Program-made: the position numbers and the translations under genes
Shown: piece after piece, positions 1 to 7,961 of the stretch
How positions within the stretch are numbered: position 1 is the first letter of the stretch
Layout: every line of letters starts with the position of its first letter
Source of the DNA: Sedimenticola selenatireducens
GTDB lineage: Bacteria; Pseudomonadota; Gammaproteobacteria; Chromatiales; Chromatiaceae
Length of the DNA stretch: 64,000 nt
NCBI RefSeq assembly: GCF_007625115.1
Contig: NZ_VMNH01000007.1
Coordinates: forward strand, 62,001-126,000
Reading direction: 5' to 3'
Notes under the pieces: model-generated
The model's database searches: none
The model's input: only the letters and a program-made list of their open reading frames with translations
Told to the model about the DNA's origin: nothing

Positions 1-282
1 GGCGAAGGTATGCTGACTGAACAAGAGGCGGTTTCGCATCATGATTGTGTCTTTGGTAAGTGGTATTACGCCGAAGGGATGAAAAGTTATGGCCATCTGC
101 CCGTGATGAAGCAGATCGAACCGCCACACGCTGAATTGCACCAACTCATCAAAAAGATTATCCAGGCTAAAGAGGCTGGAAAAGATGCGGAGGCACAACA
201 GCTCTTTACTCGGGTTGAACCACTTTCAGGGCAGATTGTTAGCTTGATTGATCGGCTGGAAGCAGAAATCAATAAAGCCTGA
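1..282 (+). CDS. C-terminal part of chemoreceptor or related sensor with CZB zinc-binding domain (5' end outside window)
   Basis: The frame is open from the first base (Gly-Glu-Gly precede the first ATG at 10), so this is the tail of a longer gene. The visible ~93 residues form a chemoreceptor zinc-binding (CZB) domain: the signature HHDCVFGKWYYAEG, with His and Cys in the first helix, is followed by PPHAELH, which supplies the other two His of the usual 3-His/1-Cys zinc site. In the family this domain ends cytoplasmic chemoreceptors or diguanylate cyclases and senses zinc, oxidants or pH. Which output domain precedes it cannot be seen. It converges on the kinase gene to its right. Confidence 0.85.
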   Translation, partial: GEGMLTEQEAVSHHDCVFGKWYYAEGMKSYGHLPVMKQIEPPHAELHQLIKKIIQAKEAGKDAEAQQLFTRVEPLSGQIVSLIDRLEAEINKA

Positions 283-335
283 GTAATGCATATTCACTTG
301 CTTGTAATATGAGTGGGTGAATATTTTCAACCTAT

Positions 336-1700
336 CTAGCGGGCTGTTTTAAAGCGAAGCGATATGCTGAACTTTGTGGTTTTAGATGCAGGATTGACTG
401 AAACCTGAGCGTTATGAATATCACCGATTCTTTGCACAATAGATAAACCCAGCCCACTTCCACTGGCGCTATTGTCACTGCCCCGTTTGAAGCGTTGAAA
501 CATCTGTGCAACCGCTTCAGGTGGAATACCTTTACCGGTATCCCATACACTTAAAATCACTTCGCCGCTTGTGCTGGAACGGGTTAAGTCAATGCCGGCT
601 TGGGCGGGTGGTGCTGTATAGCGCAGTGCATTTTCCAGGAGATTTCGCAAGGCAATCTCTATCATGGTGGGTTCGCACTCCACATAAATACTTCGTTGAT
701 CAGTAGTAAAATTGAGTTTAATTCCGAGCTGTAGGGCCTCGGCCTTCATTGTTGATAATATGTTTTCTGACAGGCTTACTAAATCCACTCTGCCCATAAC
801 CAGTGTTCCAGCATCCTCTCTATCCGCTCTGGCAAGGGTAAGCAATTGATTGACTAGATGGGTCGCACGATCAATTCCCTCAACAGCCTTTTTCATTGCA
901 TTAGCTTTTTGTTGTGGGTCATCTGCCCTTAATGCAACCTGCAATTGTACCTTTAGACCGGCTAAAGGTGTTCTAAGCTCATGGGCTGCATCGGAAGTAA
1001 AGCGGCGTTCATTCTCTATGGCAAGATTTAATCGCTCCAGCAACTGATTAAGTGCAGTGATGAGAGGTGAAACTTCGCTGGGTGCATCTTCGATATTAAA
1101 AGGTCGGAGTGAATGGGAATCCATTGCACCGGCTTCATCGACCAGTTGTTTAAGTGGCTTGAGACTGCTGCTAATGCCCCACCAGATCAGCAGACCCATA
1201 ACAGGCAGTATCAAGATATTGACAGACAGTGTGTCTTTTATCAGGTAGGCGACCAACTCCTCCCGTGCTTCCAGTTTTTGCGCGGTATGAATTACGAGAT
1301 CAGTCTCTCTGTCCCTTAACGTGAATACCCGCCACTTGCTCCCGTTAAATGTATAATCGCTGAATCCGTCGGGCAGGGCAGTAAGAAACTCTGGTGCACC
1401 GCTTGACTGGATAGTAACTTTCCCAATACTGGCCCAGAATGCAATGTTCAACTCATAGGCGTGCATGCGGTCAGAATTCAATTCAATATCGCTAAGCAAC
1501 TCAAGTTCACCTTCCTTGACCTCCTGCTGCAACAGTCCAAACAGGATGCGTGCGTTTTGTGCAAGACTGGCATCGTAGATCTCTTCCAGTTCATGTGTAC
1601 TGTCTTTGCTAATCAGTACAAACACACCTAACCACGTCACACCAATCAATCCAATGAGGGTGATGAGCAAACGTTTACGGATTGAGATAGGGCTACTCAT
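336..1700 (-). CDS. QseC/PmrB-like sensor histidine kinase
   Basis: Inner-membrane histidine kinase of about 454 aa, close to QseC length. Near the N-terminus is a TM segment (RLLITLIGLIGVTWLGVFVL), then a ~130-residue periplasmic sensor region, a second TM segment (VNILILPVMGLLIWWGI), the H-box AAHELRTPLAGLKVQ, an N-box (NLLENALRY) and ATP-lid glycine motifs (DTGKGIPP, GSGLGLSI). The frame is open upstream to 1805, but ATG at 1700 overlaps the last codons of the regulator gene, gives the normal QseC start and implies translational coupling. It phosphorylates the adjacent regulator. The divergent lipid-modifying genes suggest an envelope-stress or cation signal; this is inference. Confidence 0.9.
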   Translation of the reverse strand: MSSPISIRKRLLITLIGLIGVTWLGVFVLISKDSTHELEEIYDASLAQNARILFGLLQQEVKEGELELLSDIELNSDRMHAYELNIAFWASIGKVTIQSSGAPEFLTALPDGFSDYTFNGSKWRVFTLRDRETDLVIHTAQKLEAREELVAYLIKDTLSVNILILPVMGLLIWWGISSSLKPLKQLVDEAGAMDSHSLRPFNIEDAPSEVSPLITALNQLLERLNLAIENERRFTSDAAHELRTPLAGLKVQLQVALRADDPQQKANAMKKAVEGIDRATHLVNQLLTLARADREDAGTLVMGRVDLVSLSENILSTMKAEALQLGIKLNFTTDQRSIYVECEPTMIEIALRNLLENALRYTAPPAQAGIDLTRSSTSGEVILSVWDTGKGIPPEAVAQMFQRFKRGSDNSASGSGLGLSIVQRIGDIHNAQVSVNPASKTTKFSISLRFKTAR

Positions 1701-2367
1701 GGATATGTGCTTTCTTTGGGATTTTATAACCAATACCACGAACTGTTTCGATGGTTGATTTTCCAAGCTTTTTACGCAAATGGTGGATGTACACCTCAAT
1801 GGCATTACTCTCTACACCATCCTCCCAGCCATACAGGGCCTCTTCAAGACGCTGTCTGGTCAGTGTCTGTCCGGCATTGCGCAAGAGTGTTTCAAGAATC
1901 GCAAATTCTCTGGATGTGCAGGTGATGGGCGTATCCTTGAACTGTACTGTACGACCAGCGGGGTCCAGAGTGATATCACCATACTGGAGTAGTGGTGTGC
2001 TGCGACCTCCTTTTCTACGTGAGATTGCACGGAGCCGCGCAGCGAGCTCTTCAAGGTCGAAGGGTTTACTCAGATAATCATCAGCGCCACTATCCAGACC
2101 CCTAATACGATCATTCAAGCCATCTCGGGCGGTCAATAACAGCACAGGGATATCATTACCCTGGCGGCGCAGTTTGCCCAGCAACGTCAAGCCATCCTGA
2201 CCGGGTAGCGAGATGTCCAAAATGAGCAGGTCCAGTGATTTGTCCTGAAGTGCAGTCTCAGCCTGGTTTCCATCCATGATCCAGTCTACGGTATAGCCCA
2301 TCTGCTGCAATCCGACAGAGAGACCGTCGCCGAGTAATTTGTCATCTTCCACAAGTAAAACGCGCAT
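1693..2367 (-). CDS. OmpR-family response regulator, QseB/PmrA-like
   Basis: 224-aa regulator with an N-terminal receiver (MRVLLVEDD acidic patch, phospho-acceptor in LLILDISLPG, Lys in SKPFD) and a C-terminal winged helix ending in the QseB/PmrA-typical WEDGVESNAIEVYIHHLR. A 12-codon N-terminal extension is possible (to 2403), but MRVLLVED is the family start. It overlaps the kinase gene by 8 nt. Members of this branch bind 11-bp-spaced direct repeats, and such a repeat lies in the divergent intergenic region upstream. Likely target: the two envelope genes on the plus strand, and itself. Confidence 0.92.
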   Translation of the reverse strand: MRVLLVEDDKLLGDGLSVGLQQMGYTVDWIMDGNQAETALQDKSLDLLILDISLPGQDGLTLLGKLRRQGNDIPVLLLTARDGLNDRIRGLDSGADDYLSKPFDLEELAARLRAISRRKGGRSTPLLQYGDITLDPAGRTVQFKDTPITCTSREFAILETLLRNAGQTLTRQRLEEALYGWEDGVESNAIEVYIHHLRKKLGKSTIETVRGIGYKIPKKAHIHE

Positions 2368-2436
2368 AACTGAGCCCCATGTGCTGCTGGGTATTGGGAT
2401 CAAGTAGATCAGATTGTTCTATTGTTGACGAGTTCT

Positions 2437-2453
2437 CTTAAGTTTCCCTTAAT
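2437..2453 (+). promoter_or_regulatory. PmrA/QseB-type operator (two TTAA half-sites, 11-bp pitch)
   Basis: CTTAAG at 2437-2442 and CTTAAT at 2448-2453 are separated by exactly 5 nt, matching the known PmrA box YTTAAK-N5-YTTAAK. A possible -10 (TATTCT, 2464-2469) follows 10 nt later, so the second half-site would take the place of a -35 element, as in activated promoters of this family. The site sits between the regulator gene and the phosphotransferase gene. Confidence 0.6.
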
Positions 2454-2508
2454 TTTACGGGCGTATTCTCCGTGCAATATTTATCACTTATGTACGGGGA
2501 AAGTTCTG

Positions 2509-4440
2509 ATGCAGGCAAAATCACCCAACAGTCGTTTTGCACTAATAGGGTATATGTTATTGATTGCAATAGCCTATTTCTCAGTGACGCGGGGTTTGCT
2601 TACGGCTGTCGCCAACTCGCAAGCGGATTTATCGATCATCTCTATTCCAAAAATCTATTTCGTCGGGCTCATCTATGATCTGGCATTTTATAGCTATGCG
2701 CTGATCCCTGTCACACTCTACCTGCTGTTTGTTCCTGAGCGGTTGTGGCAGACCACATTTCATCGTGGACTTGTTCATCTAGCGATCTTTTCCACCCTTT
2801 ACACCCTGGGCTTTATACTTGCGGCCGAACTTCTGTTCTGGGATGAATTCAGCGTCCGATTTAATTTTATCTCTGTCGACTATCTGGTTTATAGGCGTGA
2901 GGTCACCGACAATATTCGTGAATCCTATCCCTTGCCACTCTATCTTAGTGCCATCTTTCTGGTAACGCTGGTGGTTTATGGATTGTCTTTCAAACGTATC
3001 GCACGCATCCTCAGCGCTCGCCAGCTCTTTCGGCAACGATTGGTTTATGGAATGGGATTGCTGGCGCTTCCCGTGCTGAGCTTTTTCTTGATTAATCAGG
3101 ATTACCGGGAAGTATCCAATAACAGTTATCAAAATGAACTGGCCAGCAATGGGCCGTATCAGTTTATCTCGGCATTTAAGAATAACGAACTAGACTATTA
3201 CAAATTCTATCAGACCTTGCCAGATTCAAAGGCGGCTACATTGCTGCAAAAAGAGATCGGTGATGGTAGTCAGGTGAATGCCAGCTTTGATATCAAGCGT
3301 CAGGTAGATAACCCGGGCAGCGAACGCCACTTAAATATCTTTCTTATCATGGTAGAGAGTTTAAGTGCCAATTATCTGGAGACATTTGGAAACAGTGAAC
3401 AGTTAACCCCAAACCTGGATAGATTGGCCAATGAATCGATGCTCTTCACCAATCTCTACGCAACAGGTACAAGAACAACTCGAGGCCTGGAAGCCGTTAC
3501 GCTCTCTATTCCTCCTACACCGGGTCGCTCTATTGTGAAGCGCATTGGCCATGAAACCAATTTGTGGTCACTCGGAAATGTACTCAAAAAGAAAGACTAC
3601 GATGTAGAGTTTATCTATGGTGGGCGAGGGTATTTTGAAAATATGAATGCCTTCTTCGCGGGAAATGGTTACGGCATTATTGATCAATCCAGCACGCCGG
3701 ATAGTGAGATGGGTTTTAGCAATGCCTGGGGTATGGCTGATGATGATCTTTACAATCAAGCCATCAAGGCTGCCGACAGTGCCCATTCTGCCGACAAGCC
3801 CTTCTTTTTCCATCTGATGACGACAACAAACCATCGGCCCTATACCTATCCTGATGGCCGTATCGATATACCGTCAGGCAGCGGCAGATCAGGTGCGGTC
3901 AAATACACCGATTGGGCCATTGGCGATATGATCGAAAAAGCGCGGACTAAGCCCTGGTTCAAAGATACACTGTTTGTAATTATTGCGGATCATACCTCGG
4001 GTAGTGCGGGTAAATCGGCTTTGCCTGTACAGCAATACCATATTCCGATGCTGGTCTACAGTCCTGCACATATCAAGCCGCAAAGAGTCGACAACCTCTC
4101 CAGTCAGATCGATGTTGCTCCGACCTTGCTGGCACTGATGAATATGGATTATGAATCAGCCTTCTTTGGCAAAAATATTCTGACCATGAAGCTGGCAGAA
4201 CAGCGTGCATTGATTGGCAACTATCAGAAGCTGGGACTGTTTGCGGATAATAAGCTCTCTATATTGAGCCCTAAAAGAGGCATGGATAAACAGTTAAATG
4301 CGGCGTCTGAAACCCCCCAAGAGACCCATCTTGATCTGGTTGATGCTGATCTTGAACGTGATATTGCTTACTATCAAGGGGCAAGTTATATCTTTTCACA
4401 ACATCTCAATGCCTGGGAACAGAAGCCGGTAACCCGATAA
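2509..4440 (+). CDS. LTA synthase/phosphoethanolamine transferase-like membrane sulfatase-fold enzyme
   Basis: 643-aa polytopic protein: about five N-terminal TM segments, then an extracytoplasmic alkaline-phosphatase/sulfatase fold. Visible catalytic features are the metal-binding Glu in IFLIMVES (about residue 283), a Thr-rich nucleophile segment TRTTRG (about 321-326) and the metal-binding Asp-His in IIADHTSG (about 494). The family transfers phosphoglycerol or phosphoethanolamine from phospholipid head groups to glycans or lipid A; the substrate is not determined. ATG at 2509 has an AGGGGAAAG-like ribosome site eight bases upstream and starts just before TM1; upstream in-frame codons lack one. 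Its stop overlaps the start of the PAP2 gene, so they form an operon. Confidence 0.85.
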   Translation: MQAKSPNSRFALIGYMLLIAIAYFSVTRGLLTAVANSQADLSIISIPKIYFVGLIYDLAFYSYALIPVTLYLLFVPERLWQTTFHRGLVHLAIFSTLYTLGFILAAELLFWDEFSVRFNFISVDYLVYRREVTDNIRESYPLPLYLSAIFLVTLVVYGLSFKRIARILSARQLFRQRLVYGMGLLALPVLSFFLINQDYREVSNNSYQNELASNGPYQFISAFKNNELDYYKFYQTLPDSKAATLLQKEIGDGSQVNASFDIKRQVDNPGSERHLNIFLIMVESLSANYLETFGNSEQLTPNLDRLANESMLFTNLYATGTRTTRGLEAVTLSIPPTPGRSIVKRIGHETNLWSLGNVLKKKDYDVEFIYGGRGYFENMNAFFAGNGYGIIDQSSTPDSEMGFSNAWGMADDDLYNQAIKAADSAHSADKPFFFHLMTTTNHRPYTYPDGRIDIPSGSGRSGAVKYTDWAIGDMIEKARTKPWFKDTLFVIIADHTSGSAGKSALPVQQYHIPMLVYSPAHIKPQRVDNLSSQIDVAPTLLALMNMDYESAFFGKNILTMKLAEQRALIGNYQKLGLFADNKLSILSPKRGMDKQLNAASETPQETHLDLVDADLERDIAYYQGASYIFSQHLNAWEQKPVTR

Positions 4441-5156
4441 TGCAAGGTAGTCGAACATTTTTGCGTCACCACTTGGTGATACCTTTTCTGGTATTTATTT
4501 TATTGGTTATCCTTCTGGAATTAACCGGTATCGATCTGTTTATTGCGGATAGGATTTATCAGCCGGGAGCAGGCGGTTGGACACTCCAGAACAATTACAT
4601 AGTCTCAGAGTTACTCCATTCTAAAGGTAAGGTGTTTGTAAGAATACTGGCTGTTATTTTATTCGGTATAGCGATTCTGAGTCAGTTTCTACCGGGTCTA
4701 AAGCCCTATCGAAAAGCGATCTGGTATCTGGCGTTGGTAATGCCCTTGTCAGGCCTGTTGATCGGTATGAGTAAAGAGATCACCCACGTTGATTGTCCTT
4801 GGGATCTGTTGCGCTATGGCGGTGACAATCCTTACCTGAAACTTTTTGAACCTCATCCCGGCGACTATAAATACGGTAAGTGTTTTCCTGCTGCACATGC
4901 CGGTGCCGGTTTTACCTTTATAGCACTCTATTTTTTCCTGGCCATTATTCGCCCAGAATGGAAATGGTACGGACTGGCGGCGGGTGTCACGTTAGGTTTG
5001 GTTTTCGGTATTACTCAGCAGATTCGAGGCGCCCACTTTCTCTCTCACGACCTGTGGACAGCCGCCGTCTGCTGGTTTAATAGTCTTGGCTGGTACTGGT
5101 TCTTCTTCATCAGAGAAAACATGACCCAACAGATACCTGTCACGGTTGAGCAATGA
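4440..5156 (+). CDS. PAP2-family membrane phosphatase
   Basis: 238-aa membrane protein with about six TM segments. The PAP2 signature is present in slightly divergent form: KEITHVDCPWDLLRYGG where KX6RP is usual, CFPAAHAGAGF for the PSGH motif (central His retained) and RGAHFLSHDLWTA for SRX5HX3D. Relatives remove phosphate from lipid A, undecaprenyl-PP or phosphatidylglycerol-P. Its ATG overlaps the preceding TAA by one base (ATAATG arrangement), pointing to coupled translation. Together the pair can transfer a head group and dephosphorylate a lipid, which suits envelope remodelling under the divergent two-component system. Confidence 0.85.
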   Translation: MQGSRTFLRHHLVIPFLVFILLVILLELTGIDLFIADRIYQPGAGGWTLQNNYIVSELLHSKGKVFVRILAVILFGIAILSQFLPGLKPYRKAIWYLALVMPLSGLLIGMSKEITHVDCPWDLLRYGGDNPYLKLFEPHPGDYKYGKCFPAAHAGAGFTFIALYFFLAIIRPEWKWYGLAAGVTLGLVFGITQQIRGAHFLSHDLWTAAVCWFNSLGWYWFFFIRENMTQQIPVTVEQ

Positions 5157-5178
5157 CCCAGAGCGTTAACTCTGGGTC
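5155..5178 (+). terminator. Hairpin at end of the envelope operon
   Basis: Perfect 9-bp arms GACCCAGAG/CTCTGGGTC with a 6-nt loop overlap the stop of the PAP2 gene and lie between convergent genes. No U-run follows on either strand, so it may stall or stabilise rather than act as a classical intrinsic terminator. Confidence 0.45.
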
Positions 5179-5190
5179 AAAGCAGTAACC

Positions 5191-5619
5191 TTACCATCGA
5201 TAGATAATCGTGCCAGAGGGCCGGCTATCACTATGGCCGTACAGATAGCTACGGCTGTAGCCTCGATTATTCCAGTAACCCTTGTCTACGCGGTAGTTAT
5301 CATTATGTTTATAACTGTAGACTCGGTCATTCAGTCGACTTATGCGATTGGAAAGAATCTGCCGCTCTTTTCGTGAAAGATGCCCATCCGCATAAAATTT
5401 CCTTTTCAGTTGGCGAATAGATTGTTGCTGATGCCTGAGGCGATCGGCCTCCCGATGACTGATCTTTCCGGATTTGATGCCCCAATCAACACGCTGATTA
5501 AGATTCTTGATATCTGAGTGTTTTGTATAACCACGATTATGCTCAGAACCTGCTTGGGCCTGTCCAATTGAGACCAGGCAAAGCCCGGTAATTGCGACCA
5601 TCTTGATGAATGTTTTCAT
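5191..5619 (-). CDS. Small secreted helical protein
   Basis: 142 aa with a clear signal peptide (MKTFIKMVAITGLCLVSIGQAQA, cleavage after AQA). The mature part is basic and rich in Arg, His, Ser and Tyr. Two related helical units can be seen: one around KSGKISHREADRLRHQQQSI and one around ADGHLSRKERQILSNRI, each with a Gly-x-[IL]-[ST]-x-[KR]-E-type turn before a helix, followed by a Tyr/Arg/Asn-rich tail. I do not recognise a named family. Periplasmic location is inferred. An 11-bp tandem direct repeat lies in its upstream region. Confidence 0.7.
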   Translation of the reverse strand: MKTFIKMVAITGLCLVSIGQAQAGSEHNRGYTKHSDIKNLNQRVDWGIKSGKISHREADRLRHQQQSIRQLKRKFYADGHLSRKERQILSNRISRLNDRVYSYKHNDNYRVDKGYWNNRGYSRSYLYGHSDSRPSGTIIYRW

Positions 5620-5654
5620 GTCGATTCTCCGTTTGTGGCGCTCTGTTAATTGAC

Positions 5655-5696
5655 GGTTACAGGTTACAACCCAAAGCCTGAACGGAGCCTGAACGA
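5655..5696. promoter_or_regulatory. Tandem direct repeats in divergent promoter region
   Basis: Two adjacent direct repeats: GGTTACA twice at 5655-5668, and AGCCTGAACG[GA] twice at 5675-5696 with an 11-bp unit. An 11-bp pitch puts two recognition elements on the same DNA face, the usual layout for OmpR-family regulators. The repeats lie between the minus-strand secreted protein gene and the plus-strand DUF1244 gene; which is controlled is unknown. Confidence 0.4.
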
Positions 5697-5802
5697 AAAT
5701 GAATCAGAATACAGGCCAAAAACCTTGCACATTCCCTTTTGTTTTGAGCGCATAGAAGGGGTAGATTAAGTCTTTATTTACTGAGACTGGCTGGAGAATA
5801 GA

Positions 5803-6120
5803 ATGGATGAGCTGGATCGAATAAAGCTAGAGGCGGCCGCATTTCGTGGATTGATCGGGCATCTGCAGGAGCGTAAAGATGTACAGAATATCGATATCAT
5901 GAATCTGGCGGGTTTTTGCAGAAACTGCCTGTCGAAATGGTACAAGGCAGCAGCGGATGCTCAAGGTATTGAGTTAACCAAGGATGAGGCACTGGAAGCC
6001 GTATATGGCATGCCTTACAGCGAATGGAAAGATAAGTATCAGAACGAGGCAACCCCGGAGCAGATGGATAAATTCAATGAAACCAAGCCGCTGCATGCCA
6101 AGATAAGTGGACACGTTTAG
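5803..6120 (+). CDS. DUF1244 family protein
   Basis: 105-aa cytosolic, mostly helical protein of the DUF1244 family, full length for the family. The conserved block is NLAGFCRNCLSKWYKAAAD followed by the acidic YGMPYSEWKDKYQ segment; the FCRNC pair of cysteines is typical. The function of the family is not established. ATG is preceded by GGAG with a 6-nt spacer. Confidence 0.85.
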   Translation: MDELDRIKLEAAAFRGLIGHLQERKDVQNIDIMNLAGFCRNCLSKWYKAAADAQGIELTKDEALEAVYGMPYSEWKDKYQNEATPEQMDKFNETKPLHAKISGHV

Positions 6121-6213
6121 CAAATTCGTTATCAGTGTGGCGTAGAATATTAACCATACATTATCTATGACATACTGAGCGTCTTATCACGCTGTGCAGA
6201 TCAAAGGTACGAA

Positions 6214-6831
6214 ATGGCCAAGTCAACACTGGATGAGATTCTTTCCCGACTGCAGACCATGCAGACCGAACTTGAATTGGAGATTGATCGACTTCTCCAA
6301 GAGAAGCGAAGGCAATTTCACTATACTCTCCAACAAGGCAAGGTGCGTTTTGAACAGGGCTTCAAGGCACTGCAGCGTCAACAACGTATCGGCTTGTGGC
6401 GTTACATTCGTGAAGCTCGACTGGTTCATATCCTCTCAGTCCCCATCATCTACAGCCTGATCATTCCGTTGGTATTACTGGACCTGATGATCACCCTCTA
6501 CCAGCACACCTGTTTTAGACTCTATGGCATACCGTTGGTGGTACGAGCAGAATACATGCGAGTAGACAGACTGCAACTCTCCTATCTGAATGCGCTGGAG
6601 AAACTTAACTGTCTTTACTGTAGTTATGGCAACGGACTGGTTGAGTATTGCCGTGAAATCAGTGCACGTACAGAACAGTACTGGTGTCCGATCAAACATG
6701 CCCGACGTACGCCAGACCCGCATCAGCGCATGGATCACTTTGTTGATTTTGGCGATGCCGAGGCCTACAAAAAACGCCTGTCTGAACTCCGCAAGCGTTG
6801 GGATGAATTCAAAGCGGATGGTGGGGTATAA
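6214..6831 (+). CDS. Conserved membrane-associated protein with CxxC motif, function unknown
   Basis: 205 aa. Residues ~1-60 are a charged amphipathic or coiled-coil helix (Gln/Glu/Arg rich), ~73-95 a hydrophobic hairpin (LSVPIIYSLIIPLVLLDLMI), and the C-terminal half is hydrophilic with the motif LNCLYCSYGNGLVEY and then RTEQYWCPIKHA. The three conserved Cys plus His suggest a metal or redox site, but this is inference. It resembles a family of uncharacterised proteobacterial proteins sharing the NGL...RTEQYWCPIKH block. It stands alone downstream of the DUF1244 gene. Confidence 0.7.
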   Translation: MAKSTLDEILSRLQTMQTELELEIDRLLQEKRRQFHYTLQQGKVRFEQGFKALQRQQRIGLWRYIREARLVHILSVPIIYSLIIPLVLLDLMITLYQHTCFRLYGIPLVVRAEYMRVDRLQLSYLNALEKLNCLYCSYGNGLVEYCREISARTEQYWCPIKHARRTPDPHQRMDHFVDFGDAEAYKKRLSELRKRWDEFKADGGV

Positions 6832-7036
6832 AGATCAGTTTGTGAAACTGTATTCTGAAAGGTGTTTTCGTAGGTTGGGGTGAACGAAGAGATGCCCAAC
6901 AACTGCTGTTAGGCTTCGCTATGCTCATGCCATCCTGGCATAAAATAATCCAATGCCAACTTCTTGAATTGATTGGCAGAGGTTTCGGCATGGTTAGGTG
7001 TTGCGCTAATCATAATAACTCACATGGAGTAAGCAG

Positions 7037-7906
7037 ATGAGGCTATTGACCTTTCGCATGGGCGCGGACACACGCTGGGGATTAAGCACAGCTGATGGCG
7101 TACTGGATATTGCCGCTGCCCAGGAGGAGCTTAACGGTGATGCCCGACCATTCACCCCTTCCTGCGACCGACTGGCCGAGCTGAGCGAGTTACTCGAACG
7201 GGCGAAGGGGCACGAAGATCTCTTTTTCGATGAGGCCGATCTGCAGCTGGGTCCCTGCCTGCCTGTCGCCAACAAGATTATCTGCATCGGGCTCAACTAC
7301 CGCCGCCATGCGCGCGAGGCCAACATGGCCGAACCGAAAGCGCCAATCCTGTTCGCCAAATACAACAATTGTCTGGCATCGGCGCACGACAACATCAACC
7401 TGCCAACAACACGTTACCAGTATGACTATGAGTCCGAACTGGCCGTGGTGATCGGCAAACAGGTCAAGCGCGTCAGTCCCGAAGAGGCGCTCGATTGCGT
7501 ATTCGGCTACTGTGTGGCCAATGATCTGAGCGAGCGCGAACTGCAGATGAGTGCCGGTCAATGGACTATCGGAAAGATGCTTGATGGGTTCCTGCCCGTT
7601 GGCCCCTATCTGGTCACTGCCGATGAGGTGGGCGATCCGCAAAACCTGGGTATCCGCTGTTGGGTTAATGGCGAGTTACGACAGGACTCAAACACCTCCG
7701 ATATGATCTTCTCCGTTGCAGAACTGATTAGCTATATCTCCTGTTACGCCACGCTGGAACCGGGCGACATCATCGTCACAGGCACGCCCGAGGGGGTAAT
7801 ATTGGGAATGGAAAACAAAGTCTGGCTCAAACCCGGTGATGAAGTTGTGGTGGAGATCGACAAACTCGGTCGCTTGAGCAACCGTATGACCACCACAGAT
7901 AATTAA
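7037..7906 (+). CDS. Fumarylacetoacetate hydrolase (FAH) family protein
   Basis: 289-aa member of the FAH superfamily (acylpyruvases, 2-oxo-hepta-ene-dioate isomerases, fumarylpyruvate hydrolases). An N-terminal ~70-residue domain precedes the catalytic core: IICIGLNYRRHARE, the metal-ligand block YDYESELAVVIGK (Glu-x-Glu), the downstream Asp in VANDLSEREL, and GDIIVTGTPEGV. The exact substrate is not predictable; no aromatic-degradation genes flank it. GGAG lies 7 nt before the ATG. By eye the gene is clearly richer in G+C, with GCG/GGC/CTG codons, than its neighbours, which may mean later acquisition. Confidence 0.9.
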   Translation: MRLLTFRMGADTRWGLSTADGVLDIAAAQEELNGDARPFTPSCDRLAELSELLERAKGHEDLFFDEADLQLGPCLPVANKIICIGLNYRRHAREANMAEPKAPILFAKYNNCLASAHDNINLPTTRYQYDYESELAVVIGKQVKRVSPEEALDCVFGYCVANDLSERELQMSAGQWTIGKMLDGFLPVGPYLVTADEVGDPQNLGIRCWVNGELRQDSNTSDMIFSVAELISYISCYATLEPGDIIVTGTPEGVILGMENKVWLKPGDEVVVEIDKLGRLSNRMTTTDN

Positions 7907-7961
7907 CAGCGCTCTGCCTCTTTTTACGAGGCAACATTAAATTATTGCCGATAAATTATGT

